Below, one piece after another: positions 1 through 7,933 of a stretch of DNA of 64,000 nucleotides. Positions within the stretch are counted from its first letter, which is position 1. Each line of letters opens with the position of its first letter. The stretch spans positions 435,397 through 499,396 of the forward strand of contig UEIF01000021.1 in assembly GCA_900468805.1 (NCBI GenBank). The letters run 5' to 3'. Source of the DNA: Hyphomicrobiales bacterium (GTDB lineage: Bacteria > Pseudomonadota > Alphaproteobacteria > Rhizobiales > Rhizobiaceae). The position numbers and the translations under genes were made by a program. Below the pieces are notes generated by a model. That model did not search any database, was not told the DNA's origin, and was given only the letters and a program-made list of their open reading frames with translations.

Positions 1-305
1 GAGAGGAAGGACGCGATGACATAGAGTGCCGCGCCAGCCAGCATCATCGAAGAGGCGCCGCCGCGCCAGTTCATGAAGGCCAGCACTGCGATCACGACGC
101 AGAGGATCGCCGTCGGCACGAAAAGCAGCATGAAGGGCGAGCGGACGATGGTCACGTTAATGGAATTCATTGCAGCAATGCCCTGCTCGGCCGGGATGCG
201 CGAAAAGGCGGTCATGATGAAGGTCGAGAAGGCGAAGAAGATGCCGGCGACAAGGCCGCTGCCGATGGCCGCAGCGACAAGAGAAATGACGAGAACGATC
301 TGCAT
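1..305 (-). CDS. DUF1772 / anthrone oxygenase-like membrane protein (3' end outside window)
   Basis: The reading frame is open from an ATG at 305 down to the window edge, so the C-terminus is missing. It encodes a hydrophobic protein that begins MQIVLVISLVAAAIGSGLVA and continues with GIFFAFSTFIMTAF and a motif around residues 40-50 (AAMNSINVTIV) typical of DUF1772 proteins. At least two to three membrane segments are visible. The start lies two bases after the stop of the upstream NmrA-like gene, so the two are almost certainly co-transcribed. DUF1772 members are often annotated as anthrone oxygenase-like, but no substrate can be inferred here. The family call comes from pattern recognition. 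Confidence 0.7.
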   Translation of the reverse strand, partial: MQIVLVISLVAAAIGSGLVAGIFFAFSTFIMTAFSRIPAEQGIAAMNSINVTIVRSPFMLLFVPTAILCVVIAVLAFMNWRGGASSMMLAGAALYVIASFL

Positions 306-307
306 GG

Positions 308-1132
308 TCAGGCGCTCCATAGTCCGGTTGCTGCGGTCTCCCGCACATATTGGCTGAAATCACTCGCCGGGCGGCCGAGAATGTCTCTGACACCGCCCAT
401 AACCTGTGAATTGCGCCCGTCGAGCACCTCGCCGAACAGCTCTTCCAGTAGCGCTATGACCGACTCTGGCATTCCTGCGGCAGCGAGGCCGTCCTTAAAA
501 TCCGTCATCGAGACCTGTTCATACTCGATCGACCGGCCTGAGGCGGCGGCGATTTCGGCCACGGCTTCGCGGAAGGTCAGGGCGCGAGGGCCGGTCAGCT
601 CATAGATCTTGTTGCGATGCCTGATATCAGTCAATGCTGCCACCGCCGCATCGGCGATGTCGCCGGCATCGATGAAGGGCTCCCTGACATCATCGGCCGG
701 AAGCTGCAGCCTGCCGCCAAGTAGCGGCTCCAGAAAGGCACCCTCGCTGAAATTCTGGCAGAACCACGAGGCACGCAAGATCGTGTAGTCGATCCCGGCT
801 GCCCTAAGCGCTTCCTCGCTCCGTTGCGCTCCCTCTTCGCCCCGGCCCGAAAGCAGCACGATGTGCTGCAGCCCGCATTCCTTCGCGATCTTTGAAAGCG
901 CGTCGATGGCTTCAGCCGCCCAGGAGACGGCGAGGTCCGGCTGGAAGGCGACATAGGCGCTCGTTGCACCCGTGAGCGCTCCGCGCCAGGTCGAGCGATC
1001 CTCCCAGTCGAAAGCCGGTGTCGTGGAGCGGGATGTTTTGCGCGCGGAAAGGCCAAGCTGTTCCAACCTGGCTGCAATGCGTCCGCCGGTTTTGCCCGAT
1101 CCGCCGATCAGAACGATTTCGGAATTCTGCAT
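308..1132 (-). CDS. NmrA-type NAD(P)-binding protein (atypical SDR)
   Basis: The 274-residue protein starts with a Rossmann nucleotide-binding motif (IVLIGGSGKTGGRIA, residues 6-20). It then shows the NmrA/atypical SDR pattern of an SGRGEEG-type loop near residue 95, the segment DYTILRASWFCQNFSE, and DAGDIADAAVAAL near residue 175. The catalytic Tyr-x-x-x-Lys of classical SDRs is not evident, as in NmrA-like redox sensors and azoreductase-like enzymes. The start has a GGAG ribosome-binding site. The gene is divergent from a TetR regulator with a palindrome in the shared gap and lies directly upstream of a DUF1772 membrane protein. Control by the TetR protein is inferred; the substrate is unknown. 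Confidence 0.8.
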   Translation of the reverse strand: MQNSEIVLIGGSGKTGGRIAARLEQLGLSARKTSRSTTPAFDWEDRSTWRGALTGATSAYVAFQPDLAVSWAAEAIDALSKIAKECGLQHIVLLSGRGEEGAQRSEEALRAAGIDYTILRASWFCQNFSEGAFLEPLLGGRLQLPADDVREPFIDAGDIADAAVAALTDIRHRNKIYELTGPRALTFREAVAEIAAASGRSIEYEQVSMTDFKDGLAAAGMPESVIALLEELFGEVLDGRNSQVMGGVRDILGRPASDFSQYVRETAATGLWSA

Positions 1133-1169
1133 GTCGAAACTCCTCCTCGGTTTAAAACAAGAGAAACTC

Positions 1170-1188
1170 TCTCATTTGCAAAATGAGA
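1170..1188. promoter_or_regulatory. Probable TetR operator
   Basis: Perfect inverted repeat TCTCATTT-GCA-AAATGAGA between the divergent reductase and TetR genes. It is flanked on both sides by near copies of a GAGA(t)AAACTCTCT element (1161-1172 and 1185-1198). Size and location fit an autoregulatory TetR site; binding is inferred. Confidence 0.6.
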
Positions 1189-1232
1189 TAAACTCTCTTA
1201 TTTTCTTTGTCAACAGTCGAGGGAAGCGGAAG

Positions 1233-1886
1233 ATGGCAGAAGAAGTGATCGCACGGCGTAGGCGCCAGCAGGAGTCGACCGGTCAGCCACGCCGCATCCC
1301 GAGCCAGCAGCGCGGCCGCGAGCGCTTCGAAAAAATCCTGGCGGTCGCCTCCGAGCTCATCGAAAAGAAAGGCAGTGATGCCCTGAAGATGAGCGAGATC
1401 GTTGAAAAAGCTGAGCTTTCCTTCGGCGCCCTCTATCAGTATTTCCCGGACAAAACCTCGATCATCCGCACGCTAGCCGAGCGCTTCAACGAGCAGGGCC
1501 GACAATGCGTAGCCGACGAACTGGCCAAGGTGACGAACGGTGACAACCTGCGGACGGCTCTCTGCGTCATCGCCGATGAATATTATGCCTTCTTTCGCCG
1601 CGAGCCTGTGATGCGCGATATCTGGCACGCGACCCACACGGATAAGCTCCTCCAGAAAGTCGATGCCGAAGATATGGAATTCCACGCGCAGGCCCTGCTT
1701 TCAGTGCTAAAACAGCTGTGGCCTGAGCGGACCGAGACGGAGCTTCTGGCTATCGCCCGGCTGACGATGCAGCTTCTTGCGGCTGCCGTCCGCTATGCTG
1801 TTTCGCTGGATGAGAAAGAGGGCGCGCAGGCGATCGCGCTCTTCAAGAAGATGCAGGTTGCGGATATCGGCCGCCTGCTCGGCTGA
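1233..1886 (+). CDS. TetR/AcrR family transcriptional regulator
   Basis: With the ATG at 1233 the protein has 217 residues, the usual TetR size. A longer in-frame opening back to 972 runs through the divergent gene and its operator and is not credible. Residues 30-75 form the TetR N-terminal DNA-binding domain: a first helix (RERFEKILAVASELIEKKG), then the HTH (LKMSEIVEKAELSFGALYQYFPDKTSII). The C-terminal half is helical and variable, as expected for a ligand pocket. The N-terminus carries a basic run of four arginines (RRRR). It probably represses the divergent NmrA/DUF1772 pair and itself. The inducer is unknown. Confidence 0.88.
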   Translation: MAEEVIARRRRQQESTGQPRRIPSQQRGRERFEKILAVASELIEKKGSDALKMSEIVEKAELSFGALYQYFPDKTSIIRTLAERFNEQGRQCVADELAKVTNGDNLRTALCVIADEYYAFFRREPVMRDIWHATHTDKLLQKVDAEDMEFHAQALLSVLKQLWPERTETELLAIARLTMQLLAAAVRYAVSLDEKEGAQAIALFKKMQVADIGRLLG

Positions 1887-1961
1887 CGGCCCTCTTCCGT
1901 CTGGAAACCGGCCGCTCTTGCTGCTATTGCCGCTGGAACGTCAGCCGAAGGAGTAAGCCGC

Positions 1962-2657
1962 ATGATCCAGACCACATTTCCTGACCGCGCCGTGATGGCA
2001 GAGCTGCTGGCAAAGATGCTCTGGGAGATCAAGGCGGTGCACTTCAGCCCCGAGACGCCCTACAAATATGCCTCCGGCATCATGAGCCCCGTCTATATCG
2101 ACTGCCGCAAGCTGCTCTCCTTCCCGCGCGTCCGCTCCACGGTGATGGATTTTGCCGCCAGCACCCTCCTGCGCGATGCCGGTTTTGAGCAGTTCGATTG
2201 CATCGCCGGCGGCGAGACCGCAGGCATTCCCTTCGCAGCCCTGCTTGCCGATCGCCTCGGCCTGCCGATGATCTATGTCCGCAAAAAGCCGAAGGGCCAT
2301 GGCCGCAATGCGCAGATCGAAGGCGACATGAAGGACGGCGCCCGCGTCCTCGTTATCGAGGATCTGACGACCGCGGGCGGCAGCATGTTCACATTCATCG
2401 ATGCCATCAAATCCGCCGGCGGTATCGTCGATCACGGCATCGCGCTCTTCTTCTACGGAATCTTCCCCGAGGCACATCAGCGCTTTGCCAATGGCAAGGT
2501 TCAGCTCCATTATATCGCCACATGGCGCGAGGTTCTGGCAATCGCCAGGCAGCAGAAGCTTTTCGATGACAAGACGCTGCAGGAAGTCGAGGCCTTCCTC
2601 GATGCGCCGCTCGCCTGGTCGGCGCGGAATGGTGGCGTGAGTGAGCTTTCGCTCTAG
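1962..2657 (+). CDS. pyrE: Orotate phosphoribosyltransferase
   Basis: Transfers the phosphoribosyl group of PRPP to orotate in de novo UMP synthesis (cytosolic). The 231-residue product has the PRPP-binding motif VLVIEDLTTAGGS near residue 130, the FDCIAGGETAGIPFA loop, and the MIYVRKKPKGHGRNAQIEG region, where the Lys and His of the flexible catalytic loop lie. It begins at ATG 1962 after a good AAGGAG site. It is slightly longer than the roughly 213-residue enteric enzyme, as is usual for rhizobial PyrE. It sits upstream of a PfkB kinase with a 62-bp gap; no functional link is needed. Confidence 0.93.
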   Translation: MIQTTFPDRAVMAELLAKMLWEIKAVHFSPETPYKYASGIMSPVYIDCRKLLSFPRVRSTVMDFAASTLLRDAGFEQFDCIAGGETAGIPFAALLADRLGLPMIYVRKKPKGHGRNAQIEGDMKDGARVLVIEDLTTAGGSMFTFIDAIKSAGGIVDHGIALFFYGIFPEAHQRFANGKVQLHYIATWREVLAIARQQKLFDDKTLQEVEAFLDAPLAWSARNGGVSELSL

Positions 2658-2719
2658 CCTTTTGACAAAAGCTCGCTTAATCGATTGATGAACGCGCAAG
2701 TCCTGTTGGGAGGAATTCG

Positions 2720-3646
2720 ATGATTTTGTGCTGCGGCGAAGCCCTGATCGACATGCTGCCGAGGGACACGACCCTTGGCGAAAGGGGCTTTGCGCCCTAT
2801 GCCGGCGGCGCGATCTTCAACACCGCGATTGCGCTCGGGCGCCTCGGCATACCCACGGCCTTCTTCACCGGCATTGCCGATGACATGATGGGCGAGATCC
2901 TGCTGGATACGTTGAAGGCAAGCAATGTCGATTACAGCCCTTGCGCCATCACCCCGCGCCCTTCGACCATCGCCTTCGTCAAGCTCGTCAACGGTCAAGC
3001 GACTTATGCCTTCTACGACGAGGGCACGGCCGGCCGCATGATCACGTCAGATGACCTGCCCGATCTCGGCGATGACTGCGAAGCCCTGCATTTCGGCGCG
3101 ATCAGCCTCATCCCAAGCCCCTGCGGAGAAACCTACGAGGCACTTCTCGATCGCGAAGCCGCTACGCGTGTCATCTCGCTCGACCCGAACATCCGCCCCG
3201 GCTTCATCAAGGACAAGGCCGCGCATATGGCCCGTATCAAGCGCATGGCCGCCAAATCAGACATCGTCAAATTCTCCGACGAGGATCTCGAATGGTTCGG
3301 CCTGGAAGGCGACCATGATGCGCTTGCCACCCACTGGCTGAACCACGGCGCCAAGCTCGTCGTCATCACCAAGGGCGCCGAAGGTGCCACCGGCTACACC
3401 AACGCCCGCAAGGTCACCGTACCGAGCGAGCGTGTGACTGTCGTCGACACGGTCGGCGCCGGCGACACTTTCGATGCCGGCATTCTCGCCTCGCTGAAGA
3501 AGGACAACCTGCTGACCAAGGCGCAGGTCGCCAATCTCGATGAGCAGGCCCTGCGCAACGCTCTGGCTCTTGGCGCCAAGGCGGCCGCGGTGACCGTCTC
3601 CCGCGCCGGTGCTAATCCGCCTTGGGCGAAAGAGATAGGCCTTTAA
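2720..3646 (+). CDS. frk: PfkB-family carbohydrate kinase, probably fructokinase
   Basis: Phosphorylates a sugar, probably fructose to fructose 6-phosphate, feeding the pgi step encoded about 3 kb away. The 308-residue protein shows the ribokinase fold signatures: N-terminal CGEALIDMLP, the first PfkB signature GGAIFNTAIALGRLG (residues 31-45), and the second signature DTVGAGDTFDAGIL (about 240-254) with the catalytic Asp in GAGD. The ribosome-binding site is GGGAGGAAT. Length and the start MILCCGEALIDMLPR match rhizobial fructokinases as I remember them. Substrate choice within PfkB cannot be proven from sequence alone. Confidence 0.82.
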   Translation: MILCCGEALIDMLPRDTTLGERGFAPYAGGAIFNTAIALGRLGIPTAFFTGIADDMMGEILLDTLKASNVDYSPCAITPRPSTIAFVKLVNGQATYAFYDEGTAGRMITSDDLPDLGDDCEALHFGAISLIPSPCGETYEALLDREAATRVISLDPNIRPGFIKDKAAHMARIKRMAAKSDIVKFSDEDLEWFGLEGDHDALATHWLNHGAKLVVITKGAEGATGYTNARKVTVPSERVTVVDTVGAGDTFDAGILASLKKDNLLTKAQVANLDEQALRNALALGAKAAAVTVSRAGANPPWAKEIGL

Positions 3647-3671
3647 GGCCGAAAGCCGCAGTCTCTCGATT

Positions 3672-3698
3672 CCCCTTCTCCCCGAGGAGGGGAAGGGG
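3672..3698. repeat. Short G/C-rich hairpin, RIME-like fragment or terminator
   Basis: CCCCTTCTCCCC pairs with AGGGGAAGGGG across a 4-base loop, with a small bulge, in the gap between convergent frk and arsR-type genes. The sequence resembles the inner arms of the larger palindrome at 31426-31552. There is no clear T-run, so terminator function is uncertain. Confidence 0.45.
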
Positions 3699-3760
3699 AT
3701 ATGCGGCAACGTCTTGACACCTGTTTCTCGCGCCACGCCAGTACCGGATCTGTCCGGTGC

Positions 3761-4126
3761 TCAAGGCAATTCTTTCGCGCGGGCGCGCGCTTGGCTTTCC
3801 TTCTTGATCGGCCGACCGACCGGGCAGACCTCCTGCACGAAGCCGTTGAGCGTGTTGACGAGATTGTTCTCGATCAGGGAATAGTGGACGAACTGGCCCT
3901 GCTTCTCTCGCCGGATCAACCCCGCGGTCTCAAGAATGGAAAGATGCTGTGAAACGGCTGGCTTGGACATGCTGAAGCGGTCGGCGATCTCACCAGCGGT
4001 CAGGCCCGATGCCGAGAGATAGGCAAGGATCTTCCGGCGTGGCGCGCTGGAGAGCGCGTGGAATACCCGCTGGGCGGCGCTGACGGAACCGTCTTCTACG
4101 GCGTCATCGAAAGTCTCTTCGTCCAA
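3761..4126 (-). CDS. ArsR-family transcriptional regulator
   Basis: A 121-residue winged-helix protein. Residues 17-95 give the ArsR fold: VFHALSSAPRRKILAYL, then the HTH LTAGEIADRFSMSKPAVSQHLSIL and the wing LIRREKQGQFVHYSL. The alpha3 metal motif ELCVCDL of ArsR/SmtB sensors is absent, so it belongs to the non-metal (SdpR-like) subgroup. The C-terminus is basic (RPIKKESQARARAKE). It is divergent from the desaturase gene with a strong palindrome between them, so it probably represses that gene and itself. The inducing signal is not apparent. Confidence 0.85.
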   Translation of the reverse strand: MDEETFDDAVEDGSVSAAQRVFHALSSAPRRKILAYLSASGLTAGEIADRFSMSKPAVSQHLSILETAGLIRREKQGQFVHYSLIENNLVNTLNGFVQEVCPVGRPIKKESQARARAKELP

Positions 4127-4165
4127 GTCCGTTCTCCGTGCCTCCGTTACATCGATCCACTAACG

Positions 4166-4193
4166 AATTAAGCAATTAATGTATTGCTTAATT
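4166..4193. promoter_or_regulatory. Operator palindrome between arsR-type and desaturase genes
   Basis: Perfect 11-bp inverted repeat AATTAAGCAAT / ATTGCTTAATT with a 6-base spacer. A weaker related dyad (TTAGGTAATTCCTTAA) lies at 4215-4230. Both are AT-rich in a GC-rich genome and sit 40-75 bp from either start codon, as expected for an ArsR operator. Binding is inferred. Confidence 0.65.
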
Positions 4194-4289
4194 ATCTCTG
4201 CCGATGCAAAGTAATTAGGTAATTCCTTAATTAATGAACTGGATGGCGATGTTCAAGTGCTGAATGCGCCTGAGGGGAAGGAGTTTGCC

Positions 4290-5243
4290 ATGAGCAGTAT
4301 TTCCACCGGACGCATGATTGATGACAACAGCGATCCAGGGAAGGGCAGGGTAGTCTGGATGCCCGCAAAATCGGTCTGGATTACCGCCATGACCTTGATC
4401 GCCATCGTTGGCGGGCCATTGACCTTCACTTGGAGCGCACTCGCCGTCTTCACCCTCCTGACCGCCATCACGATCTGCCTTGGTCATTCGGTCGGCATGC
4501 ATCGGCTGCTGATCCATCGTTCCTTCAGCACTCATATCTTGATCGAGCACTTTCTCGTCTATCTCGGTACGCTGGTCGGCATGGCCGGCCCCTTCGGAAT
4601 GATCTACGCACACGACATTCGCGACTGGGCGCAACGGCAGCGAAACTGCCATGACCTCTTTGCCCATCGGCGGTCTTTCTTCGTCGACGCCTTCTGGCAA
4701 ATGCATTGCAAGGTGGTGCTGGACCATCCGCCGCGTTTCGTCCTCGGGGAGCGAGAGGGGCACGATCGCTTCTATCGTTTCCTGGAAGCGACATGGATGG
4801 CGCAGCAGCTTCCCCTGGTGCTCGTGCTCTTCGCGCTCGGCGGATTGCCGTGGGTGGTCTGGGGTATTGCCGTGCGAATATCGGTGTCGCTGACCGGACA
4901 CTGGCTGGTCGGTCATTTCGCTCATCGAGACGGCCATCAGGGCTGGAGTGTCGATGATGTCGCGGTACAGGGCTATAACCTGCCGCGTTTCGGGCTGGTG
5001 ACATTTGGCGAGAGTTTCCACGGCAACCATCATGCCTTTCCGGAATCCGCCCGACTCGGCATCGAGCCAGGTCAGTTGGATCTCGGTTGGCATTTCATCC
5101 GGCTGCTGGCAAAGCTCGGTTTGGCTTCGGCAGTCAAGCTCCCACACACAATTGCGCCAAGGCGAGGTTTGAAGCGCGTCAACGCATCCGAAACTGCTGG
5201 TGACGATGCAAATCCGCCTTGGGCACGCGAAGTCGGCCTCTGA
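4290..5243 (+). CDS. Membrane fatty acid (acyl-CoA) desaturase
   Basis: Di-iron integral membrane desaturase that introduces a double bond into acyl chains. The start at 4290 follows GGGGAAGGAG; an upstream in-frame ATG-less extension to 4257 is less likely. Histidine clusters are visible: HRLLIHRSF near residue 70, a divergent second box HDIRDWAQRQRNCH near residue 108, HRDGHQGW near 213, and the terminal box ESFHGNHHAFP near 244. Hydrophobic stretches occur around residues 28-70 and 170-205. The second box lacks the usual HxxHH and has the HDxRDWAQRQ form that I associate with a bacterial desaturase subgroup. Regulation by the divergent ArsR protein is inferred. Confidence 0.82.
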   Translation: MSSISTGRMIDDNSDPGKGRVVWMPAKSVWITAMTLIAIVGGPLTFTWSALAVFTLLTAITICLGHSVGMHRLLIHRSFSTHILIEHFLVYLGTLVGMAGPFGMIYAHDIRDWAQRQRNCHDLFAHRRSFFVDAFWQMHCKVVLDHPPRFVLGEREGHDRFYRFLEATWMAQQLPLVLVLFALGGLPWVVWGIAVRISVSLTGHWLVGHFAHRDGHQGWSVDDVAVQGYNLPRFGLVTFGESFHGNHHAFPESARLGIEPGQLDLGWHFIRLLAKLGLASAVKLPHTIAPRRGLKRVNASETAGDDANPPWAREVGL

Positions 5244-5246
5244 GCC

Positions 5247-6050
5247 TTAAGCGATCCGGTCGAGAAAAGCCCGGACCTCGCGATTGAAGAGGTCCGGCTG
5301 CTGCAGCGGCGCGAAATGGCTGACACCGGGCAGCAGCACGAATTCCGCATCCGGGATCGTCCTTGCCAGATAGTCGGCATGCTCGGGCTTGATGAATTCG
5401 TCATGCTCGCCGAGCACGATGGAGACCGGCACCTTGATGCCTGTCAGCTGCTCGGGCGAATAATTCGGCTCCGTCGCCATCATTTTCGAGACGTCGCCGA
5501 CGAAAGCTTCGAACTGGTCAGGTGTCGCCGATAGGGCCTGATAATCCTTCCTGTGACGGCTGAAGCAGCGGTCGATGATCGGCGTCGCCTTGAATTCCTT
5601 GGTGCCGCTGGGGTCCATGTTGCAGGCGAAGAAAAATACGCCGCAGACTCGGTCCGGCTGCTGGTCGGCCAGGATCAAGGATGTACAGGCGCCATCGCTC
5701 CAGCCGACGAGGGCCGCCTCATCAAGGCCAGTGTGATCCATGACAGCCAGCACGTCCGAAGCCATCAGGTGATAGGTGTAGGGACGCTCGTCACGCGTGC
5801 TGCGGCCATGACCGCGGCTGTCGATCACCACGACCCGATGGCCGGCATCGACAAGCGCAGGAACCTGATAGCCCCAATTGCCGCTATTGCCGAGCCCGCC
5901 ATGCAGAAGGATGACAGCCGGACCGGCGCCGTAACTCGCATACCAGACGCGGGCGCCTTTGTTATCAACGAAGCCCTGCTCGTTCGAGGCCGGCAATGGC
6001 TGTGCCCCCTCGGCCTCGAATTTCACCAGCTCGTCATCCGTTGCAGTCAT
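5247..6050 (-). CDS. Alpha/beta hydrolase
   Basis: The 267-residue protein has the canonical alpha/beta hydrolase layout: oxyanion region VILLHGGLGNSGNWG (about 47-61), strand and turn VVVIDSRGHGRST, nucleophile elbow GWSDGA (Ser near residue 118), acid Asp in VLGEHDEFI (about 216), and His in GVSHFAPLQ (about 244). All triad residues are present, so it is probably active. Its stop converges with the desaturase stop only 3 bp away. The substrate (ester, lactone or haloalkane) cannot be assigned. Confidence 0.82.
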   Translation of the reverse strand: MTATDDELVKFEAEGAQPLPASNEQGFVDNKGARVWYASYGAGPAVILLHGGLGNSGNWGYQVPALVDAGHRVVVIDSRGHGRSTRDERPYTYHLMASDVLAVMDHTGLDEAALVGWSDGACTSLILADQQPDRVCGVFFFACNMDPSGTKEFKATPIIDRCFSRHRKDYQALSATPDQFEAFVGDVSKMMATEPNYSPEQLTGIKVPVSIVLGEHDEFIKPEHADYLARTIPDAEFVLLPGVSHFAPLQQPDLFNREVRAFLDRIA

Positions 6051-6117
6051 CAGCTCCTCCTCTGTCGCTCTCTATAGACGACGAGATGCCCTGCAATTCG
6101 ACAGGGTCAAACAAAAA

Positions 6118-6144
6118 AAGCCCACCCGTGTGACGGATGGGCTT
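6118..6144 (-). terminator. Rho-independent terminator of pgi
   Basis: A 12-bp stem with one mismatch (AAGCCCACCCGT / ACGGATGGGCTT) and a 3-base loop, followed in the minus-strand direction by a run of seven Ts (6113-6119 complement). It lies 24 bp after the pgi stop. Confidence 0.88.
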
Positions 6145-6167
6145 CGATAGCAGCGATATCGCCAGGA

Positions 6168-7793
6168 TTACTTGGCGAGCTTTGCCAGCGCAGCAACCAA
6201 CCCTTGAGTCGAGGAGTCGTGGCTGGCAGCGCTTTCCTTGCCTTCGACGACGGGCAGCAGGCCGGTCGCCAGCTCCTTGCCGAGTTCTACACCCCACTGG
6301 TCGAAGGAGTTGATGCGGAAGAGCACGCCTTCGACGAAGACGCGGTGCTCGTAGAGCGCGATCAGGCGGCCGAGCGCATAGGGCGTCAGCTTGTCATAGA
6401 CGAAGGTGATCGACGGGCGGTTGCCGTTGAAGACGCGGTGGGGCGCGATGAAATCGGCCTGCTTGTCTTCCATGCCCTTGTCGGTGAGCTGCTTCTTGGC
6501 CTCCGCGAAGGTGCGGCCTTTCATCAGCGCTTCCGACTGCGCAAGAACGTTGGACATCAGCAGCTGATGCTGATGGCGCAGCTCCGGCTCGAAGCCGTTG
6601 GCGGCGATCGTGAACTCGGCCGGGATGATGCTCGTGCCCTGATGGATGAGCTGGTAAAAGGCGTGCTGGCCGTTGGTGCCGGGTTCGCCCCAGACGACCG
6701 GGCCGGAATTGCCTTCGACCGGCGTGCCGTCGATGGTGACGCCCTTGCCGTTCGATTCCATGTCGAGCTGCTGCAGATAGGCAGGGAAGCGGGACAGGCG
6801 CTGGTCATAGGGCAGGATCGCGCGTGTCGGGTAGCCCAGAACATTCCGGTGGTAGAAGCCGATGAGGCCGAGCAGGACAGGCAGGTTCTCGGCAATCGGC
6901 GCCTTGCGGAAATGATTGTCGACGGCATGCGCGCCATCGAGGAACTTGCCGAAATTTTCGGGGCCGACAGCGATCATCAGCGGCAGGCCGATTGCCGACC
7001 AGATCGAATAGCGGCCGCCGACCCAGTCCCAGAAACCGAAGACGCGTTCGCTTTCGATGCCGAAGGCGGAAACCTTCTCAAGCGCCGTCGAAACGGCGGC
7101 GAAGTGATGCTGAACGGCCGCTTCACCAAGCGCGCCGGCGATGAACTTGCGCGCCGTCTGCGCATTGGTCATCGTTTCGACAGTCGTGAAGGTCTTGGAG
7201 GCGACGATGAAAAGCGTCGTTTCCGGCTCAACCAGCTTCAGGATGTCGGCGATATGGGCGCCGTCGATGTTGGAGACGAAATGGGCGCGGGGGCCATCAT
7301 GGAACGGTGCAAGCGCCAGCGTCGCCATGACAGGGCCGAGATCCGAACCGCCGATGCCAATATTGATGACATCAGTGATCTTCTTGCCGGTCGCGCCCTT
7401 CAGCGCGCCCGAGCGGACGCCATCGGCAAACTTGCCCATGGCGGCGAGCACGGCGTTGACGTCAGGCATGACATCCTTGCCGTCCACCAGAACGGGTGTG
7501 TTGGAGCGGTTGCGCAGCGCCGTATGCAGCACGGCGCGATTTTCGGTAAAATTGATCGCCTTGCCGGAGAACATCTCATCGCGCTTCTTTGCAACACCGC
7601 CTTCTTCGGCGAGCTTCACCAGAAGCTTCAGGATCTCGTCGTTGACGGCCGTCTTGGAAAAATCCATCAGCAGGTCGTCAAGCGATGCGGAAAAGCGCGA
7701 GAAGCGCTGCGGATCATTAGCGAATGCGGCGCGCAGATCGGTGGCCTTGGTGGCTGCTGCGGTGCTCTTCAGTTGTTCGACGATGGCAGTCAT
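6168..7793 (-). CDS. pgi: Glucose-6-phosphate isomerase
   Basis: Interconverts glucose 6-phosphate and fructose 6-phosphate in the cytosol. The 541-residue protein has the two PGI signatures: VFGFWDWVGGRYSIWSAIG (about 256-274) and a C-terminal counterpart in GVLFRINSFDQWGVELGKEL (about 491-510). The phosphate-binding INIGIGGSDLGPVM and the catalytic segment VWGEPGTNGQHAFYQLIHQG (His) are also present. Length is normal. The start is preceded by GGAG on the minus strand, and a strong terminator follows. With fructokinase nearby, it feeds fructose carbon into the Entner-Doudoroff pathway, which most rhizobia use. Confidence 0.96.
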   Translation of the reverse strand: MTAIVEQLKSTAAATKATDLRAAFANDPQRFSRFSASLDDLLMDFSKTAVNDEILKLLVKLAEEGGVAKKRDEMFSGKAINFTENRAVLHTALRNRSNTPVLVDGKDVMPDVNAVLAAMGKFADGVRSGALKGATGKKITDVINIGIGGSDLGPVMATLALAPFHDGPRAHFVSNIDGAHIADILKLVEPETTLFIVASKTFTTVETMTNAQTARKFIAGALGEAAVQHHFAAVSTALEKVSAFGIESERVFGFWDWVGGRYSIWSAIGLPLMIAVGPENFGKFLDGAHAVDNHFRKAPIAENLPVLLGLIGFYHRNVLGYPTRAILPYDQRLSRFPAYLQQLDMESNGKGVTIDGTPVEGNSGPVVWGEPGTNGQHAFYQLIHQGTSIIPAEFTIAANGFEPELRHQHQLLMSNVLAQSEALMKGRTFAEAKKQLTDKGMEDKQADFIAPHRVFNGNRPSITFVYDKLTPYALGRLIALYEHRVFVEGVLFRINSFDQWGVELGKELATGLLPVVEGKESAASHDSSTQGLVAALAKLAK

Positions 7794-7879
7794 GGGAGAC
7801 TCCTTTGGAGGCGGAGAGGGTTGCGGAAACTATTCTCTTTCCGGCAGTCAAATCAAGTTCAGCCCTCTGACGAAATATG

Positions 7880-7908
7880 AAAAAAGCCACCCGCGACAAG
7901 CGGATGGC
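7880..7908 (-). terminator. Rho-independent terminator of fadD
   Basis: On the minus strand GCCATCCGC / GCGGGTGGC form a stem with one mismatch and a 5-base loop, followed by six Ts. It begins about 25 bp after the fadD stop. Confidence 0.85.
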
Positions 7909-7933
7909 CCTCAATTTCACGAGACCGTCAAAT

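Noticed and set aside
972..1886. Long version of the TetR gene starting at 972
   Set aside because: The extra part lies antisense to the NmrA-like gene and across the operator. The ATG at 1233 gives normal TetR length.
6204..7880. 558-codon plus-strand frame
   Set aside because: Exact antisense shadow of pgi; GC-rich codons leave the opposite frame open. Composition is Arg/Asp/Gly-rich with no family text.
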